Assembly (NCBI RefSeq): GCF_019656455.1
Contig: NZ_BPMK01000021.1
Span: 26,997-90,996 of the forward strand
Source of the DNA: Noviherbaspirillum aridicola
Lineage (GTDB): Bacteria > Pseudomonadota > Gammaproteobacteria > Burkholderiales > Burkholderiaceae_D
Direction: 5' to 3'
Length of the DNA: 64,000 bases
Part shown: piece by piece, positions 26,304 to 36,438 of the stretch
How the letters are laid out: the number at the start of each line of letters is the position of its first letter
How positions within the stretch are numbered: position 1 is the stretch's first letter
Notes under the pieces: generated by a model
The model's input: only the letters and a program-made list of their open reading frames with translations
Told to the model about the DNA's origin: nothing
The model's database searches: none
Translations under genes and position numbers: made by a program

Positions 26304-27475
26304 CAACTGCCTGTGTTCTCCTGCTTGATTTTCCATCGCCCGCCCTGCCTGGCCAGCACCAGCGTCTTGCGGGTGGTGGCGGTGAGGCGGTCGGATATGT
26401 AGACCTGGCGGAAGCGCACGGTGGCGTTGTTGCCCTCGACGCTGACCTGGGGCGATTCTATCCTGACCTTGATGCTGCCCTTGCCCGCGATCCGGGCGCG
26501 GCGGTCGTCTTCCCATGCCTTGCGCGACTGCCCGCCGGGCGTCTGGAAATCATTGCCGTAGAAAGCGAGATAGGACTTCACGTCCTGCGCGCTCCAGGCG
26601 CGTGCCCAGGCTTCGACCACTTCGGCCACTTCGTTGCGCTCGGCGTTGGACGGCCTCGGCGCGGGCCTGGGCGGTTCGGCCTTGGGCGGCATGGGCTTGG
26701 CTTCGGCCTTAGGTGCTTCGGCCTTCGGTGCTTCGGCCCTGGGCGGCTCGGCCCTGGGCTGTGGCTTCGCGGCCTCCGCGCGCGGTTCCTGCCGCGCGGG
26801 CGGCTCGACCGGTTTCGCGGGCGGCGCAGCCGGTTCCGGCCGTGCCATCGCGAGCTGCTCGGCGGGCCTGGCCGGCGGCGGCGCCGGTCTCGCGGCCGGT
26901 GTCGGGACGCCGGCGAGTCGGGTGGCGTCGCCGGTTCCGTTCATCGAACGCACCAGGGTGAGCCTGGACTTGGCGGCTGCATTGCCCGATTCGAGCTGCA
27001 ATGCCTTGTCATAGGCCTGGCTGGCGAGCTTGGCGTGCACGTCGCCCAGGTTTTCGTAGGCGGTGGCGTAGCTGGGGTTGGTGCGTATGGCCGCATCCAG
27101 CGCCGCGCGCGCCTTTTCATACTGCCCCGACGCCGCATACAGCACGGCGAGGTTGTTGTACGGTTCCGGCAGCGAAGGATGGTCTTCCGTCAGCTTCTGA
27201 AAGATGGCGATGGCTTCCGCCGGCTTGTTCTGCTCGGCGAGGATGACGCCCTTCAGAAAACGCATCTGCACATCCCGCGGATTTTTCGCGAGATAGGCAT
27301 CGGCCCGCAACAGGGCCTCGGCATGCTGGTTGGCGCGGATGAATCTGTTGACATCCGCAAGCTCGTCCGCGAACGCGGGCACGCACAGCAGCGCGGCGAG
27401 CAGGCCGCCGGCAGCCGACTGGTGCAGTTTGGAGCGCAGGGAAAAGCGGAACATGCGACGCGGGACGGGGGTCAT
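26303..27475 (-). CDS. Exported TPR protein with NTF2-like C-terminal domain
   Basis: This protein probably partners the adjacent L,D-transpeptidase. It has 390 residues from the ATG at 27475 (ATG 27454 is an alternative; neither has a good ribosome-binding site). There is a signal peptide (LLAALLCVPAFA), three or four TPRs (about 40-175, including PYNNLAVLYAASGQYEKARAAL), a Pro/Ala/Glu-rich linker with KAEAPKAEA repeats (about 190-280) and an NTF2/SnoaL-like domain (about 285-390, ending GGRWKIKQENTG). The C-terminal domain is of the same type as in its neighbour. The two genes are coupled at TGATG. Confidence 0.8.
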   Translation of the reverse strand: MTPVPRRMFRFSLRSKLHQSAAGGLLAALLCVPAFADELADVNRFIRANQHAEALLRADAYLAKNPRDVQMRFLKGVILAEQNKPAEAIAIFQKLTEDHPSLPEPYNNLAVLYAASGQYEKARAALDAAIRTNPSYATAYENLGDVHAKLASQAYDKALQLESGNAAAKSRLTLVRSMNGTGDATRLAGVPTPAARPAPPPARPAEQLAMARPEPAAPPAKPVEPPARQEPRAEAAKPQPRAEPPRAEAPKAEAPKAEAKPMPPKAEPPRPAPRPSNAERNEVAEVVEAWARAWSAQDVKSYLAFYGNDFQTPGGQSRKAWEDDRRARIAGKGSIKVRIESPQVSVEGNNATVRFRQVYISDRLTATTRKTLVLARQGGRWKIKQENTGS

Positions 27476-27689
27476 GGAATGTGGATCGGCGATATTTTGC
27501 AGCAAATCGGCAGTGGCGCGCGCGGCGCGTACCGCGCGCCGGCCGGCGGCCGGCGCAAAAACCACAGCATTCTATACTCAGCGCCGTCGGAAGGCCATTT
27601 CGCGGGCGGGACTTGACGCTTGCGCAAGCAAGAAAGGCAAGGTGGAACACGGAGGAATGAACGCTCCCGGAACACGCCGGGAACGTCCG

Positions 27690-30600
27690 TCATGGCTTGC
27701 CGGCGGCGCCATCCGGGTCCGTGCGCAGCTCATAGGACAGCTGCAGGACGGCCGGCACGCCGGCGGACAGCGTGCCGGAAGCCTGCGCCACTGCCGCCGG
27801 CGCGGCCGTCGCAGGCGCGGCGGGTGAGGCGTCGCCGGCGAAGTAGGCCCAGGCACCGGCGAGTGCCATGCCGCCTGCGAGCGTGGCACCGCCGAGCGCG
27901 GCGGCGATGCTGACGCGGCGGCGTCGCGGCGCGGACAGCGGCGATTCGGCCAGGACGGCTTCCGCGCGTTCGCGCCACTGGCCGGCCTGGTCGCCTTCCG
28001 CGCTCAGGCGTCCGATCAGGTCCGACGCCAGGGCCTGCGCCTGTTCCCGCTCCTGTTCGCAGCGCTCGCGCAGGCGGTCGGCCTGGCGGGCGCTCTCGCG
28101 CGCATATTCCTGCTGCCGGCGCGCTGCCTCGAGGGCCAGCTTTTCCGCTTCGGCGCAGGCCTGCTGCTCCGCGCGGGCTTCGGTTTCGGCCTTCAGGCGC
28201 AGCTCTGCCAGCCGCGCGGTTTCGATGGCGGCGTGGGCGCGCAGCTCGGCCTCGGCGCGGGCCTGTTCTTCCTTCTCCAGCTGTTCGCGGATGGCTTCCA
28301 GCAGCTGCTGTTCCGCGCGGGCGCGGGCGCTTTCCACGCGCGCCAGTTCGGTCGCTTCGCGTGCGCGCGCCTCGGCCGCGGCGGCGGCGTCGGCCTGTGC
28401 CCTCGCCTGCTGCTCGGCCTGTTCGAGAAAGCGCTGTTCGAGTGCGAGCCGCGCCTCGGCCGCCAGGCGTGCCTGACAGGCGGCCTGTTCGCGCGCCCGG
28501 GTGACGCCGGCCTGCGCTTCCTCGGCGGCGGCACGCGCACGCGCCTCGTCGAGCGCACGCTGTTCGGCGGCGAGCGCGGCGTCGGCGGCGCGCTGTGCCG
28601 CCTGCTCCGCCGCGCAGCGCTCCTGCTCGACACGCAGCTTGTCGCGTACGGCGGCCAGCGCCTGCTGTTCGGCATCGGCGCGCTGTCTTTCTGCGCTGGC
28701 CAGCTGCACCGCGTCGCGCGCGCGTGCAATCGCGGCTCCCGCTGTCCGGCGCTGGGCATCGGCCTGCTCGCGCGCCTTGGCGAGCAGCGTCTGCTCGGCG
28801 TCGCGGCTGGCCTCGATGGCGGCGCGGGCGTCGCGCTCAGCCGTTTCCTTTTCCTGGGCCAGGCGCGCCTGAGCCTGCTCGGCGGCGAGCCTTGCCTCCG
28901 CTTCCCGGCGCGCCGCGGTTTCACTTGCGAGTTTCTGCTCGATCGCGGCCAGTGCCTGCTGTTCGGCGGCGGCGCGCTCGCGCTCCGCCTTCGCCAGCGC
29001 GAGCGCCTCGCGGACTTTCTTCATCACGGCGGCGGCGGCCTGGCGTTCGAACTGGGCGCGCTCGGCGGCCGCGGCGGCGAGCTGCTGCTCCGACCTGAGC
29101 TGCGCGGCGATGGCGGCGTTTGCCACGCGCTCGGCCTGCTCGCGCGCCTGCAATGCCTGCGCGTGTTCCTGTTCGGCGCGGGCGCGTGCTTCGGCTTCCT
29201 CGCGCGCGGCCTGCTCGGCGGCCAGCTGGACGCGCACGGCTTCCAGCGCCTGTCGTTCAGCCTCGGCGCGGCGCTGTTCGGCGCGCGCCAGCGCTTCCGC
29301 CTGGCTCGCCCTGGCTTCCGCCGCCTCGGCGGCGCGGCGCGCGGCGTCGGCCAGCGCCGCGGCCTGGCTGGCTTCCTGCTGCGCGGCGTCGCGCGCGGCC
29401 TCGGCTGCCTGGCTGGCGGCTTGTTCGGCCGCTTCACGCTGGCGGATCAGCTCGGCTTGCTGCGCTTCGGCGGCGGCGCGCGCCGCGGCATAGTCGCGGG
29501 TGGCCTGGGCGGCGGCGCGGCGGGCTTCGATTGCGGCCAGTGCCTGCTGTTCAGCCGCCACCCTTTCCTCTTCGGTCCTGGCCAGGGCCTCGGCTTCCCG
29601 GGCGCGGCGCGCTGCCAGCCCGGCGGCCTCGCGCTGCAGGCGGGCCTGTTGTTCGGCGTGCGCGAGCTGTTCCCGCTCGGCGGCGGCGCGCCGTTCGGCG
29701 ACTTCGCGCAGCGATGCTTCCTCGGCCGCCCGCGCGCGCAGCAGGCGCTGCTGTTCGTTTTCGGCCAGCGTGCGGGCTTCGGCCTGCTGTTGCAGCGCAA
29801 GCTCGGCGTCGCGCTTTTGCTGCTCGGCCTGCAGGGCGGCCTGTTCGGCGGCGGCACGCTCGCGCTCGATGCGCGTCCGCTCGGTGGCTTCGCGCGCCTT
29901 TTGCAGGGCGGCCTGCGCGGCCTGGCGCTGCAGCAGGATCTCCGCCTGTGCCTGTTCCGCGGCGTGGCGGGCGGCGGTGGCTTCGGCTTCCTTCGCGGCG
30001 CGTAGTGCGCGCTCGGATTCTTCCCTGGCGCGCAGGGCCTCGGCGTGCTCCCGGTCGGCCTCGGCCCGGGCGCGGGATTCGGCAACGGCGGCCTTGCCCG
30101 CTTCCAGCTTCCGGCGCGCCTCGGCGAGTGCCTGGCGCGCGGCGTCGGCGCGCTGGCGCTCGACCGCCACTTTTTCCTGCAAGGCGGCGAGCGCGGCCTG
30201 CTCATCGTCGGCGCGCTGGCGTTCGAGCCGGGCCAGTTCCACGGCTTCCCTGGCTTTCTGCACGGCGGCCTCGGCGGCCTGGCGCCGGGCGTCCGCGCGT
30301 TCGATCGCCTTCCGCAGGGCCACGCGGGCGGCGGCGCATTCTTCTTCCCGCGCCTGCCGGGCCAGCGCTTCGGCCTGCGCCTGCTCGCGCAGGAGGCCGG
30401 CATGTTCCTGTTCGGCCGCCTGGCGTGCGCGGGCGGCGGCGATCGCCGCTTCTTCCGCGCGCAGCTTGTCCTGCAGCGCGGCAACGGCCTGCTGCTCGGC
30501 TTCGGCGCGTTCACGCTCGGCGCGCGCATGTTCGGTTGCCTCGCGCGCCCTGAGCGCGGCGAGTTCGGCGGCCTGGCGCTGCAGTTCCGCATGCTCGGTG

Positions 30601-31919
30601 GCGCGGACGAACGCCTCCTGTTCGGCGGCCGCCTGCTCGGCGGCGAGGCGGGCCGCCGCCTGTTCCATTTCGACACGCTTCTCCGCCAGTGCGCGGGCGC
30701 GCTGCTCTTCCTCGATGCGCTCGCGGGCAGTGCGGGCCACGGCCTGCTCGGCGGCGGACCGTTGCGCGGCTTCCTGCGCGGCGCGGGCTTCGAGCGCCGC
30801 GCGTTCGCGTGCCTGCTGTTCGGCCTGGTGTTCGGCTTCGACACGGGACAGCGCCAGGGCCTGCAACTCGCGCTCGGTCTGGATGCGTGCCTCGGTGGCG
30901 GCGTGTATCTGCTGCTCGGCCTCGCGGCGGGCAGTCGCCGCGGCGGCGGCCACGGACTCGGCGTGTTGCCGGCGGGCCGCCGCTTCCTGCATCTCGGCCT
31001 CGGCCTGCAGGCGCAGCTTGAGCGACTCGGCGGTGCGCTGTTCGAGCGCGATGCGTGCCTGTGCGGCTTCTTCCTTTTCCTGTTCGATCAGGGCGCGGGC
31101 GCGCGCCTCTTCGCGCGCGCGCACTTCCGCCGGCGCGCGGGACAGCGCGGCCTGCAGGGCCATGGTTTCGGCGCGCTCGCGTTCGCGCGCAAGCTCGAGC
31201 GCCTCGCGCCGCGCATCGGCCAGCATTTCCGCGGACTGGCGCGCCTCTTTCTCGCGCCGTTCCTGCTCGCGCGCGAGGGCGGCCATCCGGGCTTCCGCGC
31301 GGGCGCGGGCTTCGGCTTCCTGGCGCGCGGCTTCGCTGGCGGCGACGCGCTGTGCGGCCTGCCAGCGGGCCAGTTCGGTTTCCTGCGCCAGTTCTTCGGC
31401 GGCGGCCCGGGCACGGGAGGCGAGTTCGTTTTCGGCGGCCAGCTTTTCCTCGGCGCGCAGGCGGGCTTCCTGCTCCAGGCGCGAGCGTTCTTCGGCGCTG
31501 CGGCGGGCCTCGGCTTCCGCTTCGGCGCGAGCCTTGAGTTCGTTGATTTCGCGCTGGATGGCCGCGGCGCGGGCCTCGCTCGCCTCGCGCGCCTCGCGCT
31601 CGGCTTCCAGCCTGGCGCGGCTGGCCGCAATCGCTTCTTCCGCGGCCCGGGCGTTCTGGTAGGCCTCGGCGGCGGCGGCGGCTTCAAGCCGCGCCTTGTC
31701 TTCGGCCAGCGCCCTCGCGCGGGCCTCGGCGTGCGCGCGGTTCTCGGCGGCTACCGTGGCGCGGGCTTCGGCTTCGACCCGGGCAATGGCTTCACGAATC
31801 GCCTTGAGGTCGATCGCGCCGGCGCGGGAAGCGGGCGAGCCGGCGGCGGCGATATCGTCCTCCTCGAGGGTGGAGATCGCGGCCTGGCTCGGGGTTGTCG
31901 GCGCCTGCTTGTTGTTCAT
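27690..31919 (-). CDS. Giant Ala/Glu/Arg coiled-coil tail-anchored protein
   Basis: The function is unknown. The ATG at 31919 (GGGAG eight bases upstream) gives 1409 residues. After about 45 N-terminal residues, an almost unbroken Ala/Glu/Arg/Gln-rich helical region runs to about 1330, with recurring units such as RERAEAEQQALAAL. An RRRR stop-transfer cluster and one hydrophobic segment (about 1338-1362) follow, then a 45-residue Ala/Pro-rich tail. There is no signal peptide, so the rod should lie in the cytoplasm. As a continuous coiled coil it could extend about 190 nm. Opposite-strand frames here are shadows. The 214 bases between it and the TPR gene show nothing notable. Confidence 0.8.
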   Translation of the reverse strand: MNNKQAPTTPSQAAISTLEEDDIAAAGSPASRAGAIDLKAIREAIARVEAEARATVAAENRAHAEARARALAEDKARLEAAAAAEAYQNARAAEEAIAASRARLEAEREAREASEARAAAIQREINELKARAEAEAEARRSAEERSRLEQEARLRAEEKLAAENELASRARAAAEELAQETELARWQAAQRVAASEAARQEAEARARAEARMAALAREQERREKEARQSAEMLADARREALELARERERAETMALQAALSRAPAEVRAREEARARALIEQEKEEAAQARIALEQRTAESLKLRLQAEAEMQEAAARRQHAESVAAAAATARREAEQQIHAATEARIQTERELQALALSRVEAEHQAEQQARERAALEARAAQEAAQRSAAEQAVARTARERIEEEQRARALAEKRVEMEQAAARLAAEQAAAEQEAFVRATEHAELQRQAAELAALRAREATEHARAERERAEAEQQAVAALQDKLRAEEAAIAAARARQAAEQEHAGLLREQAQAEALARQAREEECAAARVALRKAIERADARRQAAEAAVQKAREAVELARLERQRADDEQAALAALQEKVAVERQRADAARQALAEARRKLEAGKAAVAESRARAEADREHAEALRAREESERALRAAKEAEATAARHAAEQAQAEILLQRQAAQAALQKAREATERTRIERERAAAEQAALQAEQQKRDAELALQQQAEARTLAENEQQRLLRARAAEEASLREVAERRAAAEREQLAHAEQQARLQREAAGLAARRAREAEALARTEEERVAAEQQALAAIEARRAAAQATRDYAAARAAAEAQQAELIRQREAAEQAASQAAEAARDAAQQEASQAAALADAARRAAEAAEARASQAEALARAEQRRAEAERQALEAVRVQLAAEQAAREEAEARARAEQEHAQALQAREQAERVANAAIAAQLRSEQQLAAAAAERAQFERQAAAAVMKKVREALALAKAERERAAAEQQALAAIEQKLASETAARREAEARLAAEQAQARLAQEKETAERDARAAIEASRDAEQTLLAKAREQADAQRRTAGAAIARARDAVQLASAERQRADAEQQALAAVRDKLRVEQERCAAEQAAQRAADAALAAEQRALDEARARAAAEEAQAGVTRAREQAACQARLAAEARLALEQRFLEQAEQQARAQADAAAAAEARAREATELARVESARARAEQQLLEAIREQLEKEEQARAEAELRAHAAIETARLAELRLKAETEARAEQQACAEAEKLALEAARRQQEYARESARQADRLRERCEQEREQAQALASDLIGRLSAEGDQAGQWRERAEAVLAESPLSAPRRRRVSIAAALGGATLAGGMALAGAWAYFAGDASPAAPATAAPAAVAQASGTLSAGVPAVLQLSYELRTDPDGAAGKP

Positions 31920-32145
31920 TTTTTTCGCTCCCGCTGAATGGGCCGGCGCTGAGTCCAGTACGCGGGCCGGCATGACATACCATGAATTATCCCCGGCCGG
32001 GGTCCCGCGGCAGGCGACGAACAGCGGGCGGAATCCGGTTTACTTCCCTGTTATGCAACTGCCCCGGCACCCCTGCCCTGCGGACGCAAAAAGGGCTACA
32101 GTGACGGCCGGATTGCACAACACGACACATTGCAGGATCGAGCAC

Positions 32146-32898
32146 ATGGATTCACGACCCGCTTCTCCCCGCCTGCGCCTGCTGATCGCGGACGACAATG
32201 CGGTCAGCAGGATGATCGCCGCCGGGCTGGCGGAAAAGCTCGGCCATGCGGCCGACATGGCGGCCGATGGTGAACAGGCGCTGCGCATGCTGGCCGAGCG
32301 TCACTACGACCTGGTGCTGATGGATTGCGAAATGCCGCGCCTCGATGGTTATGCGGCGACCCGGCGACTGCGGGCGCTGGAGGGCAATATGCGTCACACG
32401 CCGGTCGTCGCGCTAACCGCCGCGCTCGGCGAGGAAGAGCGCCTGTCCTGCCTCGAGGCAGGCATGGACGATTTCCTCTGCAAGCCATTGAGCCTGACCG
32501 GCCTGGAAGAGGTACTGGCGCGACGCAGCCCTGCGGCGGCCGACACCCGCGGGACGAGCGAGACCGACGGACTGGAAGCGGTGGCGCGCCATCTCGGCAA
32601 CCGCCATCCGGAGCTGGCGACGCTCTGGCTGGACGACTGTCCGCACCGGCTCGACGCGCTGCGCAGCGCCGTGGCTGACGGCGATGTCATGGGCGCGGCG
32701 AGGGCGGCGCACGCGCTCGCCGGCGCCTGTGCGTCCATCGGCGCGCGGGAGGTGTCGGCGCAGTGCCAGGAGATGGAGCGGCAAGCGCGCGGCGGGCACG
32801 CGGCCGGCCTCGCCGACCGGCTTGCCCGGATCGAAGCGGGCTGCGCCGAGGTCGCCGCCCGCCTGCGGCAAATGCTTCAGTCGTCCGTCCAGTCGTAG
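32146..32898 (+). CDS. Orphan response-regulator receiver plus HPt phosphotransfer protein
   Basis: This is a phosphorelay protein without a DNA-binding output. The 250-residue protein has a receiver domain (about 10-130) with the acidic pair in IADDN, the phospho-acceptor Asp in LVLMDCEMP, the Thr in VVALTA and the Lys in LCKPLS. An HPt domain follows (about 150-245), with the histidine in [14 protein letters not shown]. The ATG at 32146 has AGGA upstream; the long frame further upstream runs through the start of the coiled-coil gene on the other strand. No sensor kinase is in the window. Its 3' end overlaps astB by 22 bases in convergent orientation. Confidence 0.88.
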   Translation: MDSRPASPRLRLLIADDNAVSRMIAAGLAEKLGHAADMAADGEQALRMLAERHYDLVLMDCEMPRLDGYAATRRLRALEGNMRHTPVVALTAALGEEERLSCLEAGMDDFLCKPLSLTGLEEVLARRSPAAADTRGTSETDGLEAVARHLGNRHPELATLWLDDCPHRLDALRSAVADGDVMGAARAAHALAGACASIGAREVSAQCQEMERQARGGHAAGLADRLARIEAGCAEVAARLRQMLQSSVQS

Positions 32899-34226
32899 AG
32901 TCCGGGCAGGCCGAGGATGCTTTCGAGCGCTTCGAGCGCCGCCCTCACCTCCAGCGCCAGCTGCGGATCGGCCAGGTCATCGGGCAGCAGCCGGTCGCGG
33001 TAATGCCTTTCCACCCATTGCACGAGACGCGCGTAGAGCGGCTCGTTCATCAGCACGCCGGGGTGAACCCGGCCGGCGTCTTCCCCGTTGAGTGCCACGC
33101 GCAGCCGCAGGCAGGCAGGGCCGCCGCCATTGCGCATGCTCTGCCGCAGGTCGAAGTCGAGCAGCTCCACGATCGGCCCGCCGTTTCCGACGGCGGCCTC
33201 GAGGTAGCGCGAGACCGCCTGGTTTTCACGGCACTCGCGCGGCACGAGCAGGATGAAACCGCCGCCCGGCGCATCGAGCAGCTGACTGTTGAACAGATAG
33301 CTCTGCACCGCGTCGCGCACCGGCACCTGGCCCGCGTCGACGCGCACCGCCTGCAGGTCGACGCCGAGCCCGGCGAGCCGGCTGCGCAGGGTCGACAGGA
33401 CGTTCGCCTCGTCGACGAAGGCATGCTGGTGATAGAACAGGACATGGCGGCTGCCGACGGCAATCACGTCATTGTGGAAGACGCCCTGGTCGATGGCGGC
33501 CGGATCCTGCTGCACATGCAGGACGCGCTCCGGCGCCAGACCGTGCAGGCGCGCCACCGCCTCGCCCGCTTCCCGCGTCTGCCGCGCCGGATAGCGACGC
33601 GGCGCGGCCAGAGAGGGATCGAACTCGGCGCGTCCGTGCACGAACATCTCCAGCCCCGGCAGCCCGTGATCCGCGCAGAAGCGGGTATGATTGGCCGCGC
33701 CCTCATCCGCGAACGCCGGCGTGGACGGCAGCGCGTCATGCACGCAGAACCGGCTCTCGTCGTGGAAGATCGCGCGCAGGCTGCGGGCGGTCTGCCGCTG
33801 CTCCTGCGAGCGGTGCAGCTTGTTGTTGAGATTGGCGACGGTGAAATGGGTGCGGCCGTCGGCGGTGTCCGGCGCGGGGCTGACGGTGGCCGCATTGGCG
33901 GTCCACATCGGCGACGCCGACCATGCGGCGGCGAGTATCACCGGCGCTTCGGCCGCGGCGCGCGCGAGGATCTGCGCGGGCGTGCCGCGAAAACCGATGC
34001 GCCTGAGCAGGGCGAAATCGGGGCGCGGCTGCGGCGGCAGCAAACCCTGTCCGAAGCCGCGCGCCGCCAGCGCGCGCATCTTCGCCAGGCCCTGCAGCGC
34101 GGCCTCGCGCGGATTGGAAGCCTGGCGCAGATTGCTGGACGAGGCCACGTTGCCGAAGGATAGCCCGGCATAGTTGTGCGAGGGGCCGACCAGGCCGTCG
34201 AAGTTGTATTCCCGTGTGCTGTCCAT
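32877..34226 (-). CDS. astB: N-succinylarginine dihydrolase AstB
   Basis: AstB hydrolyses N2-succinylarginine to N2-succinylornithine, CO2 and two ammonia, the second step of the arginine succinyltransferase pathway. The 449-residue protein begins [21 protein letters not shown], the family hallmark, and the active-site cysteine lies in [23 protein letters not shown] lies five bases before the ATG at 34226. It is the last gene of the five-gene operon, 29 bases after aruG. astC, astD and astE are not seen in this window. Confidence 0.96.
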   Translation of the reverse strand: MDSTREYNFDGLVGPSHNYAGLSFGNVASSSNLRQASNPREAALQGLAKMRALAARGFGQGLLPPQPRPDFALLRRIGFRGTPAQILARAAAEAPVILAAAWSASPMWTANAATVSPAPDTADGRTHFTVANLNNKLHRSQEQRQTARSLRAIFHDESRFCVHDALPSTPAFADEGAANHTRFCADHGLPGLEMFVHGRAEFDPSLAAPRRYPARQTREAGEAVARLHGLAPERVLHVQQDPAAIDQGVFHNDVIAVGSRHVLFYHQHAFVDEANVLSTLRSRLAGLGVDLQAVRVDAGQVPVRDAVQSYLFNSQLLDAPGGGFILLVPRECRENQAVSRYLEAAVGNGGPIVELLDFDLRQSMRNGGGPACLRLRVALNGEDAGRVHPGVLMNEPLYARLVQWVERHYRDRLLPDDLADPQLALEVRAALEALESILGLPGLYDWTDD

Positions 34227-34255
34227 CGAAGCTCCTTGAATGCGGCACGCTGCTC

Positions 34256-35299
34256 CTAGCGCGGCCCGTACTGCGGCCGGCGCGGAACGAGCTGCATCGC
34301 GCGCACCGGATCGCCGCGTCGGCAGTGCAGCAGATCCCGTTCCTGCGGGGGCAGTTCGATGCGGCCGCGGTTGGGATGGGCGGTGGTGGCGATGACCCTG
34401 AAATCGGGCAGGCCGAGGCGCGCCACCATCCACAGATCCTCCGACTGCGCCGCGGCGCGCGCATCGTCGACGATGGCCAGCTCGCTCTCGCGCAGCGCCC
34501 GCAGCTCGCTGACCCGCGCCTGCAGCGTCGGACCGGCGTCGAAGATGTCGACATAGCCTTCGAAGTGCATGCCCTCCTGCTCCAGCAGCCGCTGCGCCGG
34601 CGCGGTATCTCGATGCACCTGGCCGATGACTTCCTGCGCCGCGCCCGTCAGGTAGGCGACATACAGCGGATGGCGCGGCATCAGCTCGGCGATGAAGGAT
34701 TTCTTGCCGAGGCTGGTCAGGTCGTCGGCGCGACTGAAATCCATGCGGAAGAAATGCTGGCCCAGGCTGTCCCAGAAAGGCGAGCGTCCCGCTTCATCCT
34801 GGTAGCCGCGCATCTCCGCGATCAGCCGCTCGGGAAACAGGTGCGGAAACTGTGCGATGAACAGGAAGCGGCTGCGCGACAGCAGCTTGCCGTGATGTCC
34901 CCTGCGATAGTCCGGGTGCAGGAACAGCGAACACAGCTCGGCGCTGCCGGTGAGGTCGTTCGACAGGTACAGCGTGTCGAGCTGCGAGAAAACCCCGAGC
35001 TCCTTGCTGGAGTGGACCAGGGTGCCGATGCGGTAGTTGTAGAACGGCTCGTGGAGACCGACTGCGGCCCTGACCGCGCAGGCGCCGACGATCGCTCCCC
35101 GCTCGCTGTCTTCCATTACGAACAGGTAATCGCGCTCGGTCGGGTCGATCTGCTCGGCGAAGGATGCGCAGGCTATTTCCACCCGCGCGCCGAGGGCGCG
35201 CCGGTCCGGCTTGAGCGTGGTCATGCCGGGGCCGACCAGCTGCGCCAGGGCCAGCAGGCCGTCGATGTCGGATTCGGCAATGGCGCGAATGATCAGCAT
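34256..35299 (-). CDS. aruG: Arginine/ornithine N-succinyltransferase, AruG-like subunit
   Basis: This subunit transfers succinyl from succinyl-CoA to the alpha-amino group of arginine or ornithine. The 347-residue protein shows the AstA/AruG pattern: [15 protein letters not shown] at the N-terminus, [24 protein letters not shown] for acyl-CoA binding, and [18 protein letters not shown]. Two homologous subunits lie side by side (AruF then AruG), as in Pseudomonas. It begins seven bases after the AruF-like gene. The assignment of which is F and which is G rests on order and may be swapped. Confidence 0.92.
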   Translation of the reverse strand: MLIIRAIAESDIDGLLALAQLVGPGMTTLKPDRRALGARVEIACASFAEQIDPTERDYLFVMEDSERGAIVGACAVRAAVGLHEPFYNYRIGTLVHSSKELGVFSQLDTLYLSNDLTGSAELCSLFLHPDYRRGHHGKLLSRSRFLFIAQFPHLFPERLIAEMRGYQDEAGRSPFWDSLGQHFFRMDFSRADDLTSLGKKSFIAELMPRHPLYVAYLTGAAQEVIGQVHRDTAPAQRLLEQEGMHFEGYVDIFDAGPTLQARVSELRALRESELAIVDDARAAAQSEDLWMVARLGLPDFRVIATTAHPNRGRIELPPQERDLLHCRRGDPVRAMQLVPRRPQYGPR

Positions 35300-35306
35300 C
35301 CGGACC

Positions 35307-36329
35307 TCACAGTTTCAGGCACAGCACATGCTCGCCCGGCGCGACGTCCAGCGCGCGCAGCGCATCCTGATCGAGCGCCACGCCGTCGGACCGCCCCGAC
35401 ACTTCGCATCGGGTAGCCACCGCCCGAAAGCGCTCCGCCCGCAACGGCGCCACCAGGTGCAAGGGCGCGCTGTCGGGAATGGCGCCCGCCGCGGCGGCGC
35501 TCGCCCGCTTGCGCCTGCTGCGCGAAAAGGCATTGAGTGCCTTGCGCGGCGCCTGCAGCACCGGCCCGCCGTCGAACACGTCGAGGTAGACATCCGCCTC
35601 GAAGCCCTCCGCGCGCAGGAGATCGTATGCCTCGCGCGCGGCGCCATGCACCTGGCCCATCGCCTGCTGGGCCGCCGGGGACAGCAGCGGCACATAGACC
35701 GGATAGTGCGGCATCAGCTCGACGATGAAGCTCCGGTTGCGGGCGCCGCCGACCAGGCGTTCGGCCATCTGAAAATCCATCTGGAAGAACTTGCGGCCCA
35801 GCGCTTCCCAGAACGGCGAGCGGCCTTCGGCATCGAGCTGGCCCGAGATCGCGGCGAAGAACTTGCCGGCAAAACGGTGCGGAGACGCGGCCGCGAACAG
35901 CAGCCGCGCGCGCGACAGCAGCGCCGCCTCGGTCCTGCCGCCGCGCGCCAGGTGAAAGCCCGACAGCTGGCTGCAGTTGGTCAGGTCGGAACAGAGGCTC
36001 AGCGCGTGCACGTTGTGACTGATGCCGAGATCGTGCGAGACCTGGGCCAGCACGTCCCTGCGGAATGCGTAGTAGGCGCCGCGCGCGCCGGCGGTGGCGG
36101 TGAGCGCGGCGGTGCCTGCGAGGTTCCCGTCCTCCGCCGTCAGCACGAACAGATAGGACTCGTCCGACGGCGCGCGGGGCGAGGCGGCAAATGCCGCCGC
36201 CGAGCGTTCGACGGCGTCTTCGATCGCCTGCCGGCTGCGGGGCAAGGTGTGCACCACCGGCACCGGTTCGGCGACGAGTTGCTCGAACGCGGGTATGTCC
36301 CCGCTTTCCACCGGCCTCACCACGAACAT
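35307..36329 (-). CDS. aruF: Arginine/ornithine N-succinyltransferase, AruF-like subunit
   Basis: This is a paralogue of and likely heteromeric partner for the adjacent AruG-like subunit. The 340-residue protein starts MFVVRPVESGDIPAFEQLV, keeps the SDLTNCSQLSGFHLARGGRTEAALLSRARLL acyl-CoA region (only the N-terminal half of which matches AruG closely) and GRSPFWEALGRKFFQMDF. It has a Ser/Arg/Lys-rich linker near residues 270-285 that AruG lacks. It is 109 bases downstream of the ALDH7 gene, so a second promoter there is possible. Confidence 0.9.
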   Translation of the reverse strand: MFVVRPVESGDIPAFEQLVAEPVPVVHTLPRSRQAIEDAVERSAAAFAASPRAPSDESYLFVLTAEDGNLAGTAALTATAGARGAYYAFRRDVLAQVSHDLGISHNVHALSLCSDLTNCSQLSGFHLARGGRTEAALLSRARLLFAAASPHRFAGKFFAAISGQLDAEGRSPFWEALGRKFFQMDFQMAERLVGGARNRSFIVELMPHYPVYVPLLSPAAQQAMGQVHGAAREAYDLLRAEGFEADVYLDVFDGGPVLQAPRKALNAFSRSRRKRASAAAAGAIPDSAPLHLVAPLRAERFRAVATRCEVSGRSDGVALDQDALRALDVAPGEHVLCLKL

Positions 36330-36438
36330 GCCTCCCCCCTTTCACGCCGCGACCGGCCCGGCCGCCCCTGTTCTGGACATCCTCCCGCAGCCCCGGTTCC
36401 TTGCGCCGCCGCCCTGCTTGCGCTGCGGCATGCACGCC

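Noticed and set aside
27690..31919. CRISPR or satellite array
   Set aside because: The repetition follows codon triplets and coiled-coil residues; there are no regular spacers.
28233..31937. Very long plus-strand frames (several hundred residues) opposite the coiled-coil gene
   Set aside because: They mirror the repetitive GC-rich coiled-coil codons and give Gly/Phe/Leu or Ser/Ala monotone sequence, so they are shadows.
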